Shown here in pieces: positions 12,851 through 26,781 of a stretch of 64,000 bases of DNA. This stretch comes from Arbacia lixula (lineage: Eukaryota; Echinodermata; Echinoidea; Arbacioida; Arbaciidae). Where the stretch lies: assembly GCA_963669155.1 (NCBI GenBank), contig OZ022589.1, positions 13,074,848 to 13,138,847 on the forward strand, in the 5' to 3' direction. Within the stretch, counting starts at the first letter, position 1, and every line of letters begins with the position of its first letter. Made by a program: the position numbers and the translations under genes. The notes beneath the pieces are model-generated. The model was not told the DNA's origin. It saw nothing but the letters and a program-made list of their open reading frames with translations, and did not search any database.

Positions 12851-12961
12851 ATGGGTCAGGCTGGTTGTGTGTGGGTGTTGCTTGGAGTTGTAGCGGTGTG
12901 TTTCGGCGACGCTTCGGGTGACGTTGATAGGCCAAGGCGGTTTCTGGAGCCAGGTGTCCCG
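12851..12961 (+). CDS. Gene B exon 1: signal peptide
   Basis: Opens MGQAGCVWVLLGVVAVCFGD, a clear hydrophobic secretion signal, then ASGDVDRPRRFLEPGVP and the donor CCG|GTAAGC in phase 0, matching exon 2 at 16422 (PDYVRPIQCPPG). An in-frame Met about 40 codons upstream would bury the hydrophobic core behind a basic stretch, so the start at 12851 is preferred. Confidence 0.82.
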
Positions 12962-15900
12962 GTAAGCACAGTCGCTGCCAGACCGATGGCATCTTGCCTC
13001 GATCTGGGCATATCCCCATTGATAAAGGGAAGTTATGAGCTATAACCAAATAATATTCAACCATTAGAGTACAAAACCCGGGAAATTATATGATTTACCT
13101 GTTCTGCTCCAATGGAGATGGCCAAAAACTAAAAATGTGCCACCAATCAGAGCACTAGCTTTTTCAAAATCACACTGTACACATTTCCAATATAACTTTG
13201 GACATTGTAAATTGGACTGTCCAGCATGTCCAGTTACTAATGAACGTTTTACGTGACATTTATGAGGCTTGCCCCGTGCTGGAAGTCCAGTCCTTATCCC
13301 AGCCTTCAATTTCTTCTTAATTTGGGTGGTCTGTAATATACAAGAGAAGGTTAATGCGATTTCTATAACATCAATCAGTTGATATTTTAAAAGCAATGTA
13401 ACGTTTTTATGCCATATGTTACCATGGGCATGACGAGCATGAGTAAGCGTTGCGTTCCGTTCCGTAATAAGACACAGATAGCCTCGAGGGCACCATCATT
13501 TAGGTGCTCCGCAACTTTCTAATCCTCCATGTGTTACGCTGGGCGAGATGTTCAAATTATTTCAATTTCATAAATTTGCAATAAATACAGAGGTAGATTT
13601 AATTGATAGCAAATATTGGAAAGCATCAAGAAAATATTTTGAATTGCAAAGCCATGGGATTTATCCCCAAACAAGATTTTCATTTCTAATAATTGCGCGA
13701 CCCTAAAGTGTAAAGCATATATAGTGCCTGTATCAGTCAGGCACGTAAAGGGAGCGATATACCGTTCTAAACCTCAGTCACATTTGCTCTACGGCGGGCG
13801 TACGGCGGCCGTAGTGGATTCGACAGATTTCTGCGGCGGCCGCAGAAAATCTACGGCGGCCGTACGGTCGACGTACGGCGGATTCCATTTTTTTCATTTC
13901 TACGGTCGCCGTAGAAATTAGACTAGCCGTAGACATGGCGTAGAACGTTCTACGGCGGCCGTACGTCATATAATCCCCCTACGGCCGCCGTGAGGGCGCC
14001 TTGCGGCCACCGTGCGTCGGCCGTAGGGGTCCCCCCTACGGCGACCGTACGTCATCATGTCAAAGAACATACGGCAGCCGCAGATTTTCTGGATCCATAC
14101 ATTTAAAAATACGCTACAGTAAGTGGCCGTGGAAATTCTGCGGCGACCGCAGAATTGCTACTCGCCGTAGAAATTTTAGAATCTACGGCGGCCATAGCAA
14201 TGTGACTGAGGCATAAGGCACTGAGTGCTAATGCCTGAAATACAAATAAATCTACCTAATTTGGAAAACAGCCCATGGCAATATTTCCATTCGGCTTCAT
14301 ATCTATCATGTCAATATTCACAGCCCAGGGTCATGTTGCAGATAGGTTTTCAATTATTGTAATATACCATCAATGGTAACTTCCATGACAACAGCCAATG
14401 AGCTCTCATCATTGCACCTATTGCCATGGTAGCTACCATTGATGACAAGTTACAATAATTGAAAACCTATATGCAACATGCTCCAGATTGGTCATAAAGC
14501 ATATGTGATAACCATGATAACGGTTTTATAACATTGATCTTAGGTCATCATGATGTTTTGGTTTTTTTGAATTTTCTTTTGTTGTGCAGAGATTGGATTT
14601 ATACATTGGCTGGATAGAATTTATTATTCAGGTTCCTTGACGCATTAGTGCAACGGAAATACACACAAACACTAAAATCAGCACAATCTGGGCTATGGTG
14701 ATTTAAATCACAAAGATAGTGTTGATATGTCAGATGGCATTCATTATTTATTTTCCCTTTCCAGTTGTCGAACAGTAAGGCTACAAAGTTGAGGATTTTG
14801 CGCCATCTACAAAACAGTAAGTAAATTCCTCCACGGTAAAATACTTCGTTACTTTAATAATTTATTCGTAATTAGCATGACTACTGCTCTCCAAATTGAA
14901 TGTTGACAAATTCTGTCCCACAAAATTTGTGAATAAATCTATTTAAATGGGAAGTAGTACAAAGTGTTGCACAAATATTTTGACAGTTTTGAAAAGTATT
15001 TGTTTGAAAATTAACTCAAAGCAAGCTGAATTTAAACATCAAGGCAAGACATGGTTGGTGAAGAAGGGGTAGTGAGTGAAAGAGCGATACAGAAAAAAGA
15101 AGGGGAATACTGTCATGACTGTCAAGATCGACGGGACGGGATAACAAAAGGGAAGAGAAATAACAAACTAAATAAAGAGATGTAGACGGAAAGGATAAAG
15201 GGAGGTAGTGCGACAAATAAGCATGATGAGGAAGAAAAAGGGGGGGGGGGAGGGGAAGCAGAAGAGGGTGAGAGAGAAGGGGAAGGTTAATCGTGACGCG
15301 TACACGTTTTGAACCGATGATTCAATCAACTTTTATCTTCAGTTAAATATAGAATACCTGGCAATGCTACCGATTCTCGGCTCGGGAAAAGACAATTTGC
15401 ACCGGTAAGTATTTCATAACCATGACGACCAGAACGTTGATGACCTTTAGCACTTATCCGGCGACAAAAGGTTTCACCAACATGACCAAAGTCCGAAATT
15501 GTTGCATTAAAATGTTGCAATCGTGCTAATTATGTTGTCATATCACAATGAGTATTGCCTTCTCAAACAATGATATACTACCAAGTTTGAAGAAATGGGG
15601 AAAATTTTCGGTACTATGTGGCATGCGGCAGGTGATTTACAAGAATCTTATTTCCAGACGGCAAATGATTTTGACATACACTACAGCTCGAAGGAATTGG
15701 CATCGGGCTAAGGGAAGGGGCTGCAGTTTTGAACCGCGGTATATTTTGTCCAGTTCAGCATGAAACACGATGTATTTTAGGCTAAAGCATCATGTTTCAT
15801 GCTGAACTGGACAGAACATACCGCGGTTTAAAACTGCGGCTCCTTCCCTTTCTTCCCTTTTCCTTTGCCTGATGCCAATTTCTTTGAGCTGTAATTTATA

Positions 15901-16996
15901 AGTTGCAGGAAACAACGTTTCAATATGATGTAGACGTTGTATGTACAGTAGCAATGATGGGTAGGGAACCTGTTCATGAACTGTACATAGATTACGCTCA
16001 GTAAAAACAAGCAACAATACAGGGAAACCGAGCAGGGAAGGGGCAGGAAAAGGAATAGGAAGAAGAAAGGGAAAAGAATAACAATACTCAGCGAAATAAG
16101 GAGAAGACAAAAAAGGAGAAGGAGAAGAAAAAAAAGTAGAAGAAGAAGGAGGAGGAGGAGGAGGATGAGAAGAAGAAGAAGGAGAAGAGAAGACGAAGAA
16201 GACGACGAACGAGGAGAATGAGAAGACAAAGATGAAGAACAAGAACAAGGGGAGAAAGGGAAGGCAGAGGCAGGGGTGGAGGAGGAGGAAAAGAAAAAAA
16301 ATAAATAAGAAGAACAGAGAAAAGTAGGGAGAAAAATTTGAACGCAAATAAGTGAATTAAAAAAAAGACATAGTGGAATGACTAATTACAGAATTTCTCC
16401 AATCATGCTATCCTCCCTTAGCCCGACTACGTGCGGCCGATCCAATGTCCACCTGGAGCTTTTCGCTGCTCTTCGGGCCGTTGCATCCCGCAACACCAAG
16501 TGTGTGACGGTAGACTCTACGATTGTCCAGGAGGGGAGGTAGGTTTTTAGGACGATTTCTCACCTCGATGTTACACTGCAGAATGCTTTTTGTTTAATTC
16601 ATTCCATCATAAATATGCTGAAACAATGTCTGCGTTATAGAATATAGAATAATATCAATTAATAATGTGCTTTTCTTACGCAATAATAGATGCCGTATAA
16701 CAATGATTGATGATTAAAATCATTCAAAAAGTGGGTTGCATGCATGTGCGTTTCTATGGGGGTGTATTTGCGCGCGCGTGCTTTCCTTTGATATACATTT
16801 TATTTATAATTGCTCATGTTTGTAAGGCAATTATGTCTGTTTTCTTCATTAGAACTGCATTTTTTTCAATTCTGTGGTTATGGATAAGTTAGCATTTGAC
16901 AGTATAATTATGTATATTTAATCGTACATGTAATGTGTATATAATTTGGAGGCAATAAAACCCCATTTTTTAAAACGTGTGTTTATGTATATATGT

Positions 16997-17064
<68 letters not shown>

Positions 17065-20000
17065 TGAAAGGAATGCAAAACCTCTGGGGCCTGTTGCACC
17101 TTAAATCACATTACCTCTTCATTAGTTTACATAATATTGTCTAAATTGTAGGACGAACAGAATTGCGCCTTATCCACGTGCCCACTGGACTTCATACAAT
17201 GCCGCAGTGGCACATGCATCCCGACCTACTGGCTGTGTGACCGAGTGGATGACTGCTCCGGGGGCGAAGATGAGGTGGCCTGCTCAAGAAGGAAGTGTGA
17301 GGACGAGGAGTTTAGGTGCTCAACCGGTATGTACGTAAATAGATTTTCACAATGCATTGATATCACAGATGAGACTAACGTCAACATGGTCAATACAGGG
17401 AATATTCGTTTATCGAAATCATTCATTCGATATTGTCAATTAAACATTAAACTTGTTTCTAATTATGTATCAAATTCACAAGTAAAACTAAAAGAATGCA
17501 TATCTTTTTGAGAAAATTGTCATTTTGCTAAAAAGAACTACACAACAAATGAGAGCACCTAGCACGTGACGTCACAAAATCAAGATTTAAAATATTATAA
17601 CTTTATTATCCTTTGACGGATTTTCATCAAACCTTTACTAATATGTGTCTTTCATGTTTATGTATTTATTGAAACCAACTAAATTTCAGGGTGAACTATC
17701 CTTTTTTAATCCCACACCTATCTGCTTTGCTCTTCCTAAGGTTCGTGTCTTCCATCGAGTTGGGTATGTGATGGACACGTCGATTGTCACGAGGGGGATG
17801 ACGAACGGGCCTGCAACCAGAAGGCCTGTCCCTCTGGCCAGTTCCATTGCGATAACGACGCATGTGTTTGGGAGGTAGAGCATAATATAGTCGGTTCAAA
17901 TTGGTTTTCAAATATTAGGTAAGGTCAATCGTCACACTGGCATGACTGGCATAGCTAGAACCATTATTCCATTATTAACTCACTTTAAGATATCAGAAAA
18001 TAACCAAAATAGTTGAAAGTATCAAATGGCTCAATATAGCTTGCCACGAATTAGTATGCATTCACAGCTCCACCGGCCTGTCAACATGGTCAACATTAGA
18101 GAATGTGTGTATTCATGTCGTCTAAGTAAATCTACTACAGTTCAAACTTTGCACAAATAATGAAATGTAACTTTTAACTACTCTACTGATTGATTTGTAA
18201 ATCATGTTATATCTTTATGCTTATTGATATCGCTTTCTGTGAAAGAAAAATATTTTTAGATTAACTGAAAGCTTCTTGTGTTGATGATGTGATATTTTCA
18301 TTCATTCGGCCCGATTCGTAGAAATACTTGTGTGATGGAATCCACGATTGTTATTTCGGCGAGGACGAAGCAAACTGCGGTAGTCTGAACGTCGAAGTGC
18401 CGTGTGCAGACCAGTTTCTGTGTGACGACGGACAGTGCATCCTACCCAAGACGGTGTGCAATGGCTACTACGACTGTCGCTACGGGGAGGACGAACAAGA
18501 CTGTTACTCATGTAGTGAGTCCTCCGAATATGAGTCAATTCTTTGCATATGTCAAAGGAATGGAGATATACACTACAGCTCAAAGGAATTGGCACGGGTA
18601 AAGAGTAAGGGAAGAAAGGGAAGGAGCCGCAGTTTTGAACCGCGGTTTATTTTGTCCAGTTCAGCATGAAACGTGATACTCTTTAGGATGAAGCATCTTG
18701 TTTCATACTGAACTGGACAGAATATACCGCGGTTCAAAACTGCGGCTCCTTCCCTTTCTTCCCTTTACCTTTACCCGTTCTAAATCTGTGGTGTGTGATG
18801 TAGTTGATTAACCCGATGTGTGCCAGATAAATTTCGACTTTAAGAAATTTTGTCTTTTGTGTCTTTTGGAGTGTACGGTTCAACATTGTTGGTCTTTTGT
18901 AACGCGGACAAAATTTCAACACATATTAAAAGGGACCCTTTGAAATTGTGTCCGCGTGACAAAAGACCATGTTCATAGCGTGGAACATAATTTGTTATAT
19001 CATATGAGCATGTTGTCAAGACAATCGGCTCGACACAAACTCACTCCGGCGAGAGGTTTAGCGGTCCAATATTGTCTATCGGGCTAGTTTCGAGCATTCC
19101 CAATTACAGTCCCCTCTGTGATCACCGCTGCTAGCTCTACCCGCATTGTTTAGAACCAGTTTTCTTGACAATTATGCTTAAATGACGTCACTTTTAGGTA
19201 CTCTATAACCCTCAAAACCTTAAAAAAAAGGACACAAACAAACAAACAAACAAAAAAACAGTGCCCATACCCGATTCTCCTTTGGACAAGTGAAGATGTA
19301 ACCAGGACATCATGATCATAGCGTCTTCTGCCATCATTATGTTGCGTTTCTGATTCTGATTTTCTAGGAGACGATGAATTCCAGTGCTCAGAAGGAACGT
19401 GTCTCCCGCAAGGTGCCGTGTGCGACATCGATGTAGACTGTGCAAATGGTTCGTATAGTTATAACAGAACACACTAAGAAATGGATAGTGCTAAATCTTG
19501 TACACATACCTACAGGCGCCGGCGGATAGCCGGGCATTATTTGACCTCGAGCCTAGCAAACTGACCGACCGATAAAAACAATGCGTGACGATTATGCCTC
19601 CACTGTGCATTTCACCCGAGTTTTTATAGGATTGTTAAAAGTTAACGGGACATTTGGAAAATTTTGTAATTTTCTATGCATGCTGTTTCTTTCATTATTT
19701 TCTTATAACGTCACAAAAACTAGGAATTAATATATTTTTAGAAATACCAGTTCGTAATCATAATGTGCAAAGAATTAATGGTAGCGCTTAGTTTATTTAA
19801 TAACAAACGGCCGTTTGTGTTTCTGTAGGTGAAGACGAAGAGAACTGTCCAGTAATTCAACTATGCCCAGGCCAGTTTGAGTGCTCAGACGGCCGCTGTC
19901 TGCCGTTTCAGTATGTCTGCAACAGAAGAACGGATTGCATCGACGGTCTCGATGAATTTGGTTGTCAAGGCAACCTGGTGGAGTGTCGCAGCCACGAATT

Positions 20001-23000
20001 CCAATGCGACGACGGGGTCTGTATCATCTCAGCATGGGTTTGCGACGGTGTCCGCCATTGCGTTCACGGAGAGGACGAGGCCCAGTGTGCGTGCTCGCAA
20101 GGAGAGTTTAGGTGTGCGTCAGGGGCGTGCGTCAGAGCGCAGCGCGTCTGCGATGGTGTGGCAGATTGCGTGGGAGGCGAGGATGAGTTAGGGTGTGCCA
20201 TCGTGGAACCAGAGCCGGACGATTGCTCAAGTGGGTTTCTTTGTGACGATGGCACATGCATCGCGAGGAGTCAGCTCTGTAACGTCGTGATGGACTGCAG
20301 CGGTGGAGAGGACGAAGAGGACTGCGTGCTGACAAAATGCGGAAGTGAGTTTCAGTGCATGGACGGCGTATGCGTCTCGGGCGCCATGATGTGCGACGGG
20401 AAGGAGGATTGCTCTGGAGGTGAGGATGAGGAATCTTGCAGGGCGCCGCCACCATGTGACTCGGACGACAACCTCAGGATGTGCAGCACGGGGCAGTGCG
20501 TGTCGGCAGACCGCTTCTGCGATGGCTGGGTGGATTGCTACGGAGCGGCCGATGAGGTAGAATGTGTGGAGACCCCGCCTTGTGCCGGCTTCTTTGTGTG
20601 TCGAGTGGAGTATTGCATTGACTCGAGTAGAGTCTGCGACGGGGTTTCAGATTGCTTCGACGAAAGAGACGAGAGAGAAGTGTCGTGCCTAATCGGGGAC
20701 GGATGTTTGAGCGGATTTGAATGCAACGATGGTGCATGCACTGCCATCGAGACAGTATGCGATGGAACGAACGACTGCTCAGAAGGGGAGGATGAGAACA
20801 ACTGCCCGGAGATTCCAGAGATGTGTGACGACTTTCAATGTAATGACGGCACCTGTGTCCCTCTAGCAAGCATCTGCGATGGAGACATGCAGTGCTCTGG
20901 TGGTGAGGATGAGAGCAACTGTCCTGATGAGTGCGCCGGTTTTGAGTGCTCCGATGGCAGCTGTATCTTGCTTGAGGGCGTCTGCAATGGCCGCAAGGAG
21001 TGCCCAGCAGGAGAAGATGAGTTAAACTGTCCAGAGCAATGCGACGGGTTTACTTGCACTGGTGGATCCTGCATCGCTCTCGCCAGTGTTTGCGACGGAA
21101 CTGTCCAGTGTCCTCGTGGAGAAGACGAAGCGAATTGCCCAGACGACGGCAACAATTGTGCTCGTGGTTTCCGCTGTCGCAATGGAGAGTGCATTGATGT
21201 TGAAAGACGTTGCGATGGTTACACCGACTGCAGTGACCAGTCCGACGAGGATTCGTACACATGCGGAAACGAAGGGTATGGCCCTTACGAAACGCGTACA
21301 CAGGGCTACCAAAATAATCAAAAAGGGTATGACCCTTACGAAACGCGTACACAGGGCTACCAAAATAATCAAAAAGGGTATGACACCTACGAAACGCGTA
21401 CACAGGGCTACCAAAATAATCAAAAAGGGTATGACCCTTACGAAACGCGTACACAGAGCTACCAAGAGAACGTACCGTATAGACCTACGCAGGGTTATGG
21501 ACATAACCAGAAAGGGGAATATGGTTGTTACGGTGAATTCCGATGCAACGATGGCAGTTGCATTTCTCAAAGCCTTGTTTGCAATGGTTACAACGATTGT
21601 TATAGAGGAGAGGATGAGATCGATTGCCCGAATGAGGTTCAGAACTTATGCTATGCAGGGCAATTTTCTTGCAACGATGGCACATGTATTTCTGAAAATC
21701 TTGTCTGCAATGGTTATTCCGATTGTTATGATGGCGAGGATGAGGTGGAGTGCCAAGTCGAAATACAGGAGACGTGTGCGGGACAGTTTGCTTGCGACGA
21801 TGGCGCGTGTATTCCTATCAACGCTCTCTGCGATGGCTACGTGGATTGCTATGGCGGGGAAGACGAGTCTCAGGCGTGTGGATATGTGACTCCGTGTGCG
21901 GACGGGTTCGAGTGTGACGACGGTCTGTGCATTCATCGCGAGGCTGTCTGCGATGGGGTGAATGATTGCTACTATGGGGAGGACGAGGTGCAGGGCATTG
22001 CATGCAGCGTGGTGTGCGAGTTTAGGTGCAGTACCGGTAACTGCGTCTCACAGACTGCCCTCTGCAATGGCATCCGGGACTGTTACGATGGTGAAGATGA
22101 GACTCTGGGACTCTGCGCCTTCACGCGACCCTGCAGTGGCTTCCGGTGTGGCGACGGAAGTTGCATTTCAGCAGACAGGGTGTGTGATGGCTCGAAGGAT
22201 TGTGCCGACAGGACGGATGAGTTGAATTGTGCCATTGAAGAAGCAGCCTGTCCAGGGCAATTCGACTGCCAAACGGGGTATTGTATCGATTCTCGTTTCG
22301 TTTGCGATGGACGCTCAGACTGTTCGACTGGTCTTGATGAGGAATCGTGTCCAGAGGAACAGTGCACCGATGGGGAATTCATCTGCTACAACGGCCACTG
22401 CATCGCCGAAAGTGTAGTTTGTGATGGTATCCACGATTGTGACAGTGGCGAAGATGAGACTCACTGCAACTACGATGCGTGTCTAGATGGGTTTCGATGT
22501 AACCGTGGAAACTGCGTTCCCAGATCCGACGTGTGCAACGGTAGACAAGATTGCTATAGCAACGAAGACGAATTGAACTGTCCAAGTCAGAACCTGTGTG
22601 TGTTTGAATGCACCGACGGTACGTGTATTGCTTCTGAGCAGATTTGTGACGGCACCGTTGATTGTGGGGAGGCGGAAGATGAAGCGCACTGTCCTTTCAA
22701 CTCAAACTGCCACGGGGACTTTACCTGCGGAAGTGGGAAGTGTGTCCCGCTTTCTGCGAGGTGTGACGGGTACTCTGACTGTCCCGGGCGAGAAGACGAG
22801 GCCGATTGCCCGTATAGCCCCTTTCAATCTGATTACCCGTACCAGTACGGAGGCGAGCCCCAGGGGATCTGCAAAGGGTTTTTGTGTGACACCGGAGCAT
22901 GCGTTTCACAGTCAGCGCTGTGTGATGGTGTGCGAGACTGTTACAATGGGGAGGACGAAACACACAGACTTTGTGCACTGCGAACACCTTGTCAGGAGGG

Positions 23001-26000
23001 ATACTTCCGGTGCAATGACGGCTCCTGTATCAGGGCATCCCGGGTGTGCGATGGCACTAAGGATTGTCCGAACCGAGAAGACGAACATGCGTGCAGTATC
23101 GAGGACCCATGCCCCAATCAGTTCCACTGTGGTGATGACATCTGCATAGATATCCGATACCGATGCGATGGCCGCAATAACTGCGCGAGTCGGGTAGATG
23201 AGCTAGGATGCCCAGAAGAAAACGGTTGTGCGGAAGATGAATTTAAGTGCTATAACGGACATTGCATCAATGAGGCTTTAGTCTGTGATGGAATACCCGA
23301 CTGTTCTGCATCAGAAGACGAGCAGCGCTGTGACCGGGGCTGCGGGGACCAGTTCCAGTGTGACCGTGGGAACTGTATCCCCCAGGGCTACGTCTGCGAT
23401 GGAAGATCTGACTGCTATGACGGCGAAGATGAAGAAGATTGCGGGAAATGCGATTTCGAGTGCAATGATGGGCGGTGCATCGATAGTGATCAGGTGTGCG
23501 ACAATCGCCGTGACTGTTCGCAAGGCGAGGAAGAGCTGAACTGTCCCTTTATTGACCAGTGTCCTGGTGAGTTCACATGTCCACCTGGTTACTGCATCCC
23601 AACAGTTGCGGTCTGCGATGGCATTCGGGATTGCTATGGCAACGAGGACGAATCGGCATGCTCCATTGTGAGTGACTGCAAAGGCCAATTCCGGTGCGAC
23701 AACGGGGATTGTATCAAGCTGTCGTCTCGATGCGACGGCGTTTCGGACTGCTACAATGGCGAAGATGAAGACAGGTGTCCGATCGTTGCTTGTCCTGGTC
23801 AGTTCCAGTGCCCCACCGGACATTGCATCCCGCAAACCGCCCGTTGTGACGGCTATGAAGATTGCGTGGGCGGAGAGGATGAGGGTGGCTGCCCAACCAT
23901 TGGCTGTGCGGAGAACTATTTCCGGTGTGCAGATGCCTCCTGTATTAGCCAGGACCTTGTCTGTGACGGATTCTACCAGGACTGTCCCGAAGGGGAGGAC
24001 GAACAGAACTGTGGGCTGCAGAACACGTGCGCCCGGGATGAATTCCAGGTAAGCGCACGAAGTGGTATACCAGGTGGAAATTTTTCATCGATATTTGTTA
24101 ATTTGTACGTAAATATTATATTTTTTAAATTAAAGTTTTAAAGAATCTGTAGCTTTTTGTCCTTTCAAAAATTAAGATGTGTGATTTGGACAAGTATGAA
24201 GTAGAAGAAACGATAAACATGCAGGAAGATAAGTGTATTTATCTCTCGAAACATTGAGACATGTTCAACTTATTCAATCTCTATACTATTTTCTTTTTGT
24301 ACTTCTTTCGTATCGTGTTCACATTATGTATCCATCACATTTATTTGTTATGTTTATGCAGTGAGAGAACACGAATAAGGTTTTTAATTGTGAAGAACAA
24401 TTTTACTTTCTTCAATAGCTGCATCGTGACATGGTTGACGAAAGTAATGTAACAAATAGTGGAACATACAGTTTAACAAATCAAGAAACATGACCGGGTG
24501 GCAAGTGGTCATATACAAATGTTTAATATCTTGTTTATTAAAAATTCATGATTGTAATGCTCATTACTCGTATTTATGTCTTTTGATGTACTCTCATACC
24601 CCGTAAGGGGTTCGACATAGTTAGACTTAATCTAAATCTCACTTGTGTACTTACCACCTTTTGCTCTCTTGCAGTGCAACAACGGCTTGTGTGTGCCTTC
24701 CCAGTGGCGCTGCGATGGCTTCTACAGTGACTGCTTGGATGGCGAGGACGAAGTCGGGTGTGGAGCCGTCGACATCATCAACTGCGGCAACAACGAATTC
24801 CGATGCAACGACGGGACTTGCATCCTGAGCGTACGTATTTAAAAGGATAGTTAACCCTGCAATTAAGTTTGTATTAGTAGAAGCAGAGAATTAAAAAAAA
24901 AATATTAGTGGGGTTTGATGAAAATCCGTCCGAGCACAAGAAAGTATACGATTATTTAAAGTTTTGATTTGGTGTTGTCATGTAAGAGATTCTCTCCCAC
25001 ATGTGTGAACTAATTTTTATGAAAATATCGATTTTCTCCAAAGGTTGAGCATTATTTTACCTGCGTATTGATACATCATTTTAAACACGTTTTTACACAC
25101 ATACCTTCATGAAAACAACATACTTTTCATCAAAAACATAAAATTGCATTTTTTTTTTAATCATACTGCACACAATATATGGGAGAGCACCTCGCACGTG
25201 ACGTCAGATCATAACTTTCTTTTCCTAAGACGGGTTTTCGTTCCACCTTCATTTGTTTCTTTTTTGTTTCTGCTTCTGTTAAAACCAACTCAATTTAAGG
25301 GCGAACTATCCCTTTAACCAACTCGTTATGTACCATTCATGTATTTGTGCACAATGGTGTATCTGCATATCAGATCACACAGCTGCTGCATTGTGGCACT
25401 CGTATGAATTTATGTTTGCATATAGAGTAGCGAATTGTGACGTCATTTGAGGACTATTGTCAAGACAACTGGTTCTAAACAATGCGGGTAGAGCAAGCAG
25501 CGGTGATCACAGCAAGAACTGTAATTGGGAATGCCGGACACTAGCCCGATACACGATATATCGCACCGCAAAACCTCTCACTAGACACCTGCTAGAGTGT
25601 ATGAGTTTGCTTAGAGCCAATTGTCTTGACAACATGCTCATATGACGACACGACTTCGGTACTCTATTGACTGATGACATACGTGGACAGAGAGCTAATG
25701 GTCTTTGGATTACAACATGTGTCATATGGGGTTGGAGGTGGGGGAGGGGGGTGACGATGTGCCGCCGTTGTGAACATGGGTAAAGGCTTGTACCGTGACA
25801 ACGCCTCAAGGCATGTTGGTTGAATCGACGCCAGAGTTCACATTGGGTTACGGTTAAAGCTAAACACTGCATCAACCAATGATAACATTAGGCCATGGAC
25901 ACCACAGGGCACTCTACTATCATGAGTCATTATGTTTTTCATGTAGATATTTGTCCTTCAAAAAAATTTCATGCAACATCACAAAGCGGATCAGAATAGT

Positions 26001-26708
26001 TTATACATGTATTCTGAATCCGATCGCGTAGCCTGATAGTTCATGCATGTATTCTCTGCCTGGACCACGCAGGAGTACGTGTGCGACGGCCGCTACGCTG
26101 ATTGCGAGGACGGGGAAGATGAAGTCGGCTGCCACAGCTACTGCAACGCCTTCGAATTCGAGGTGAGAAGGTCACCAATTATTTTTTTTTCGTATCTTTC
26201 AAATCCAAAGGGTAGGGTTAAGCGGACCACCTAACCTTGATTGAACACAACTTTAAAATAGCAAATGCTTTGAGACCATCTTTGTGACGATGAATGGCTT
26301 TCAATTAATTGTGTGTACCCATTGTAAAGGCTAACCGAAGAACGATTAAGGGAGTTTTTATCACACCTTCTCCACCGTTGATTAGAAAGTTAAATTAGAA
26401 AGTTAAATTGGACATGACAATTGATCAATGAATCTTTATTCACCCTTGATCATACCGTCATATTCTTTGTTTGTGCAGAGACGATAAATAGGCGACTGAA
26501 AATGGTAGTTTTATACTAAAGTTCTTTCTCAACAAGAGGTATGTCACGCAATCGGTGCGCATTTAACCAGCATTGCGTGATTACATACGTTAAGGGGAAG
26601 GTCTCTTTTACAAAAGGGGTCCACCCCCCCCCGCCCCCTCACCCACTTTCCCCTCTGTCATGCAGTGGCACGTAGCAAGAACCACTTTTCATTTATTTCA
26701 GGGATGTA

Positions 26709-26781
<73 letters not shown>

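Noticed and set aside
15790-16347. 185-aa minus-strand frame of Leu, Phe, Ser and Pro
   Set aside because: It is the complement of a purine-rich low-complexity tract and part of a MITE arm, with no domain or splice context.
18515-19367. Introner-like origin of introns from MITEs
   Set aside because: MITEs touch several donors, but none fills an intron from donor to acceptor, so insertion into existing introns is the simpler reading.
21022-21889. Long open frames on both strands inside the big gene B exon, e.g. Met/Lys/Arg-rich ones
   Set aside because: They are shadow frames created by the repetitive LDLa codons; the LDLa frame alone gives a known fold and continues across spliced exons.
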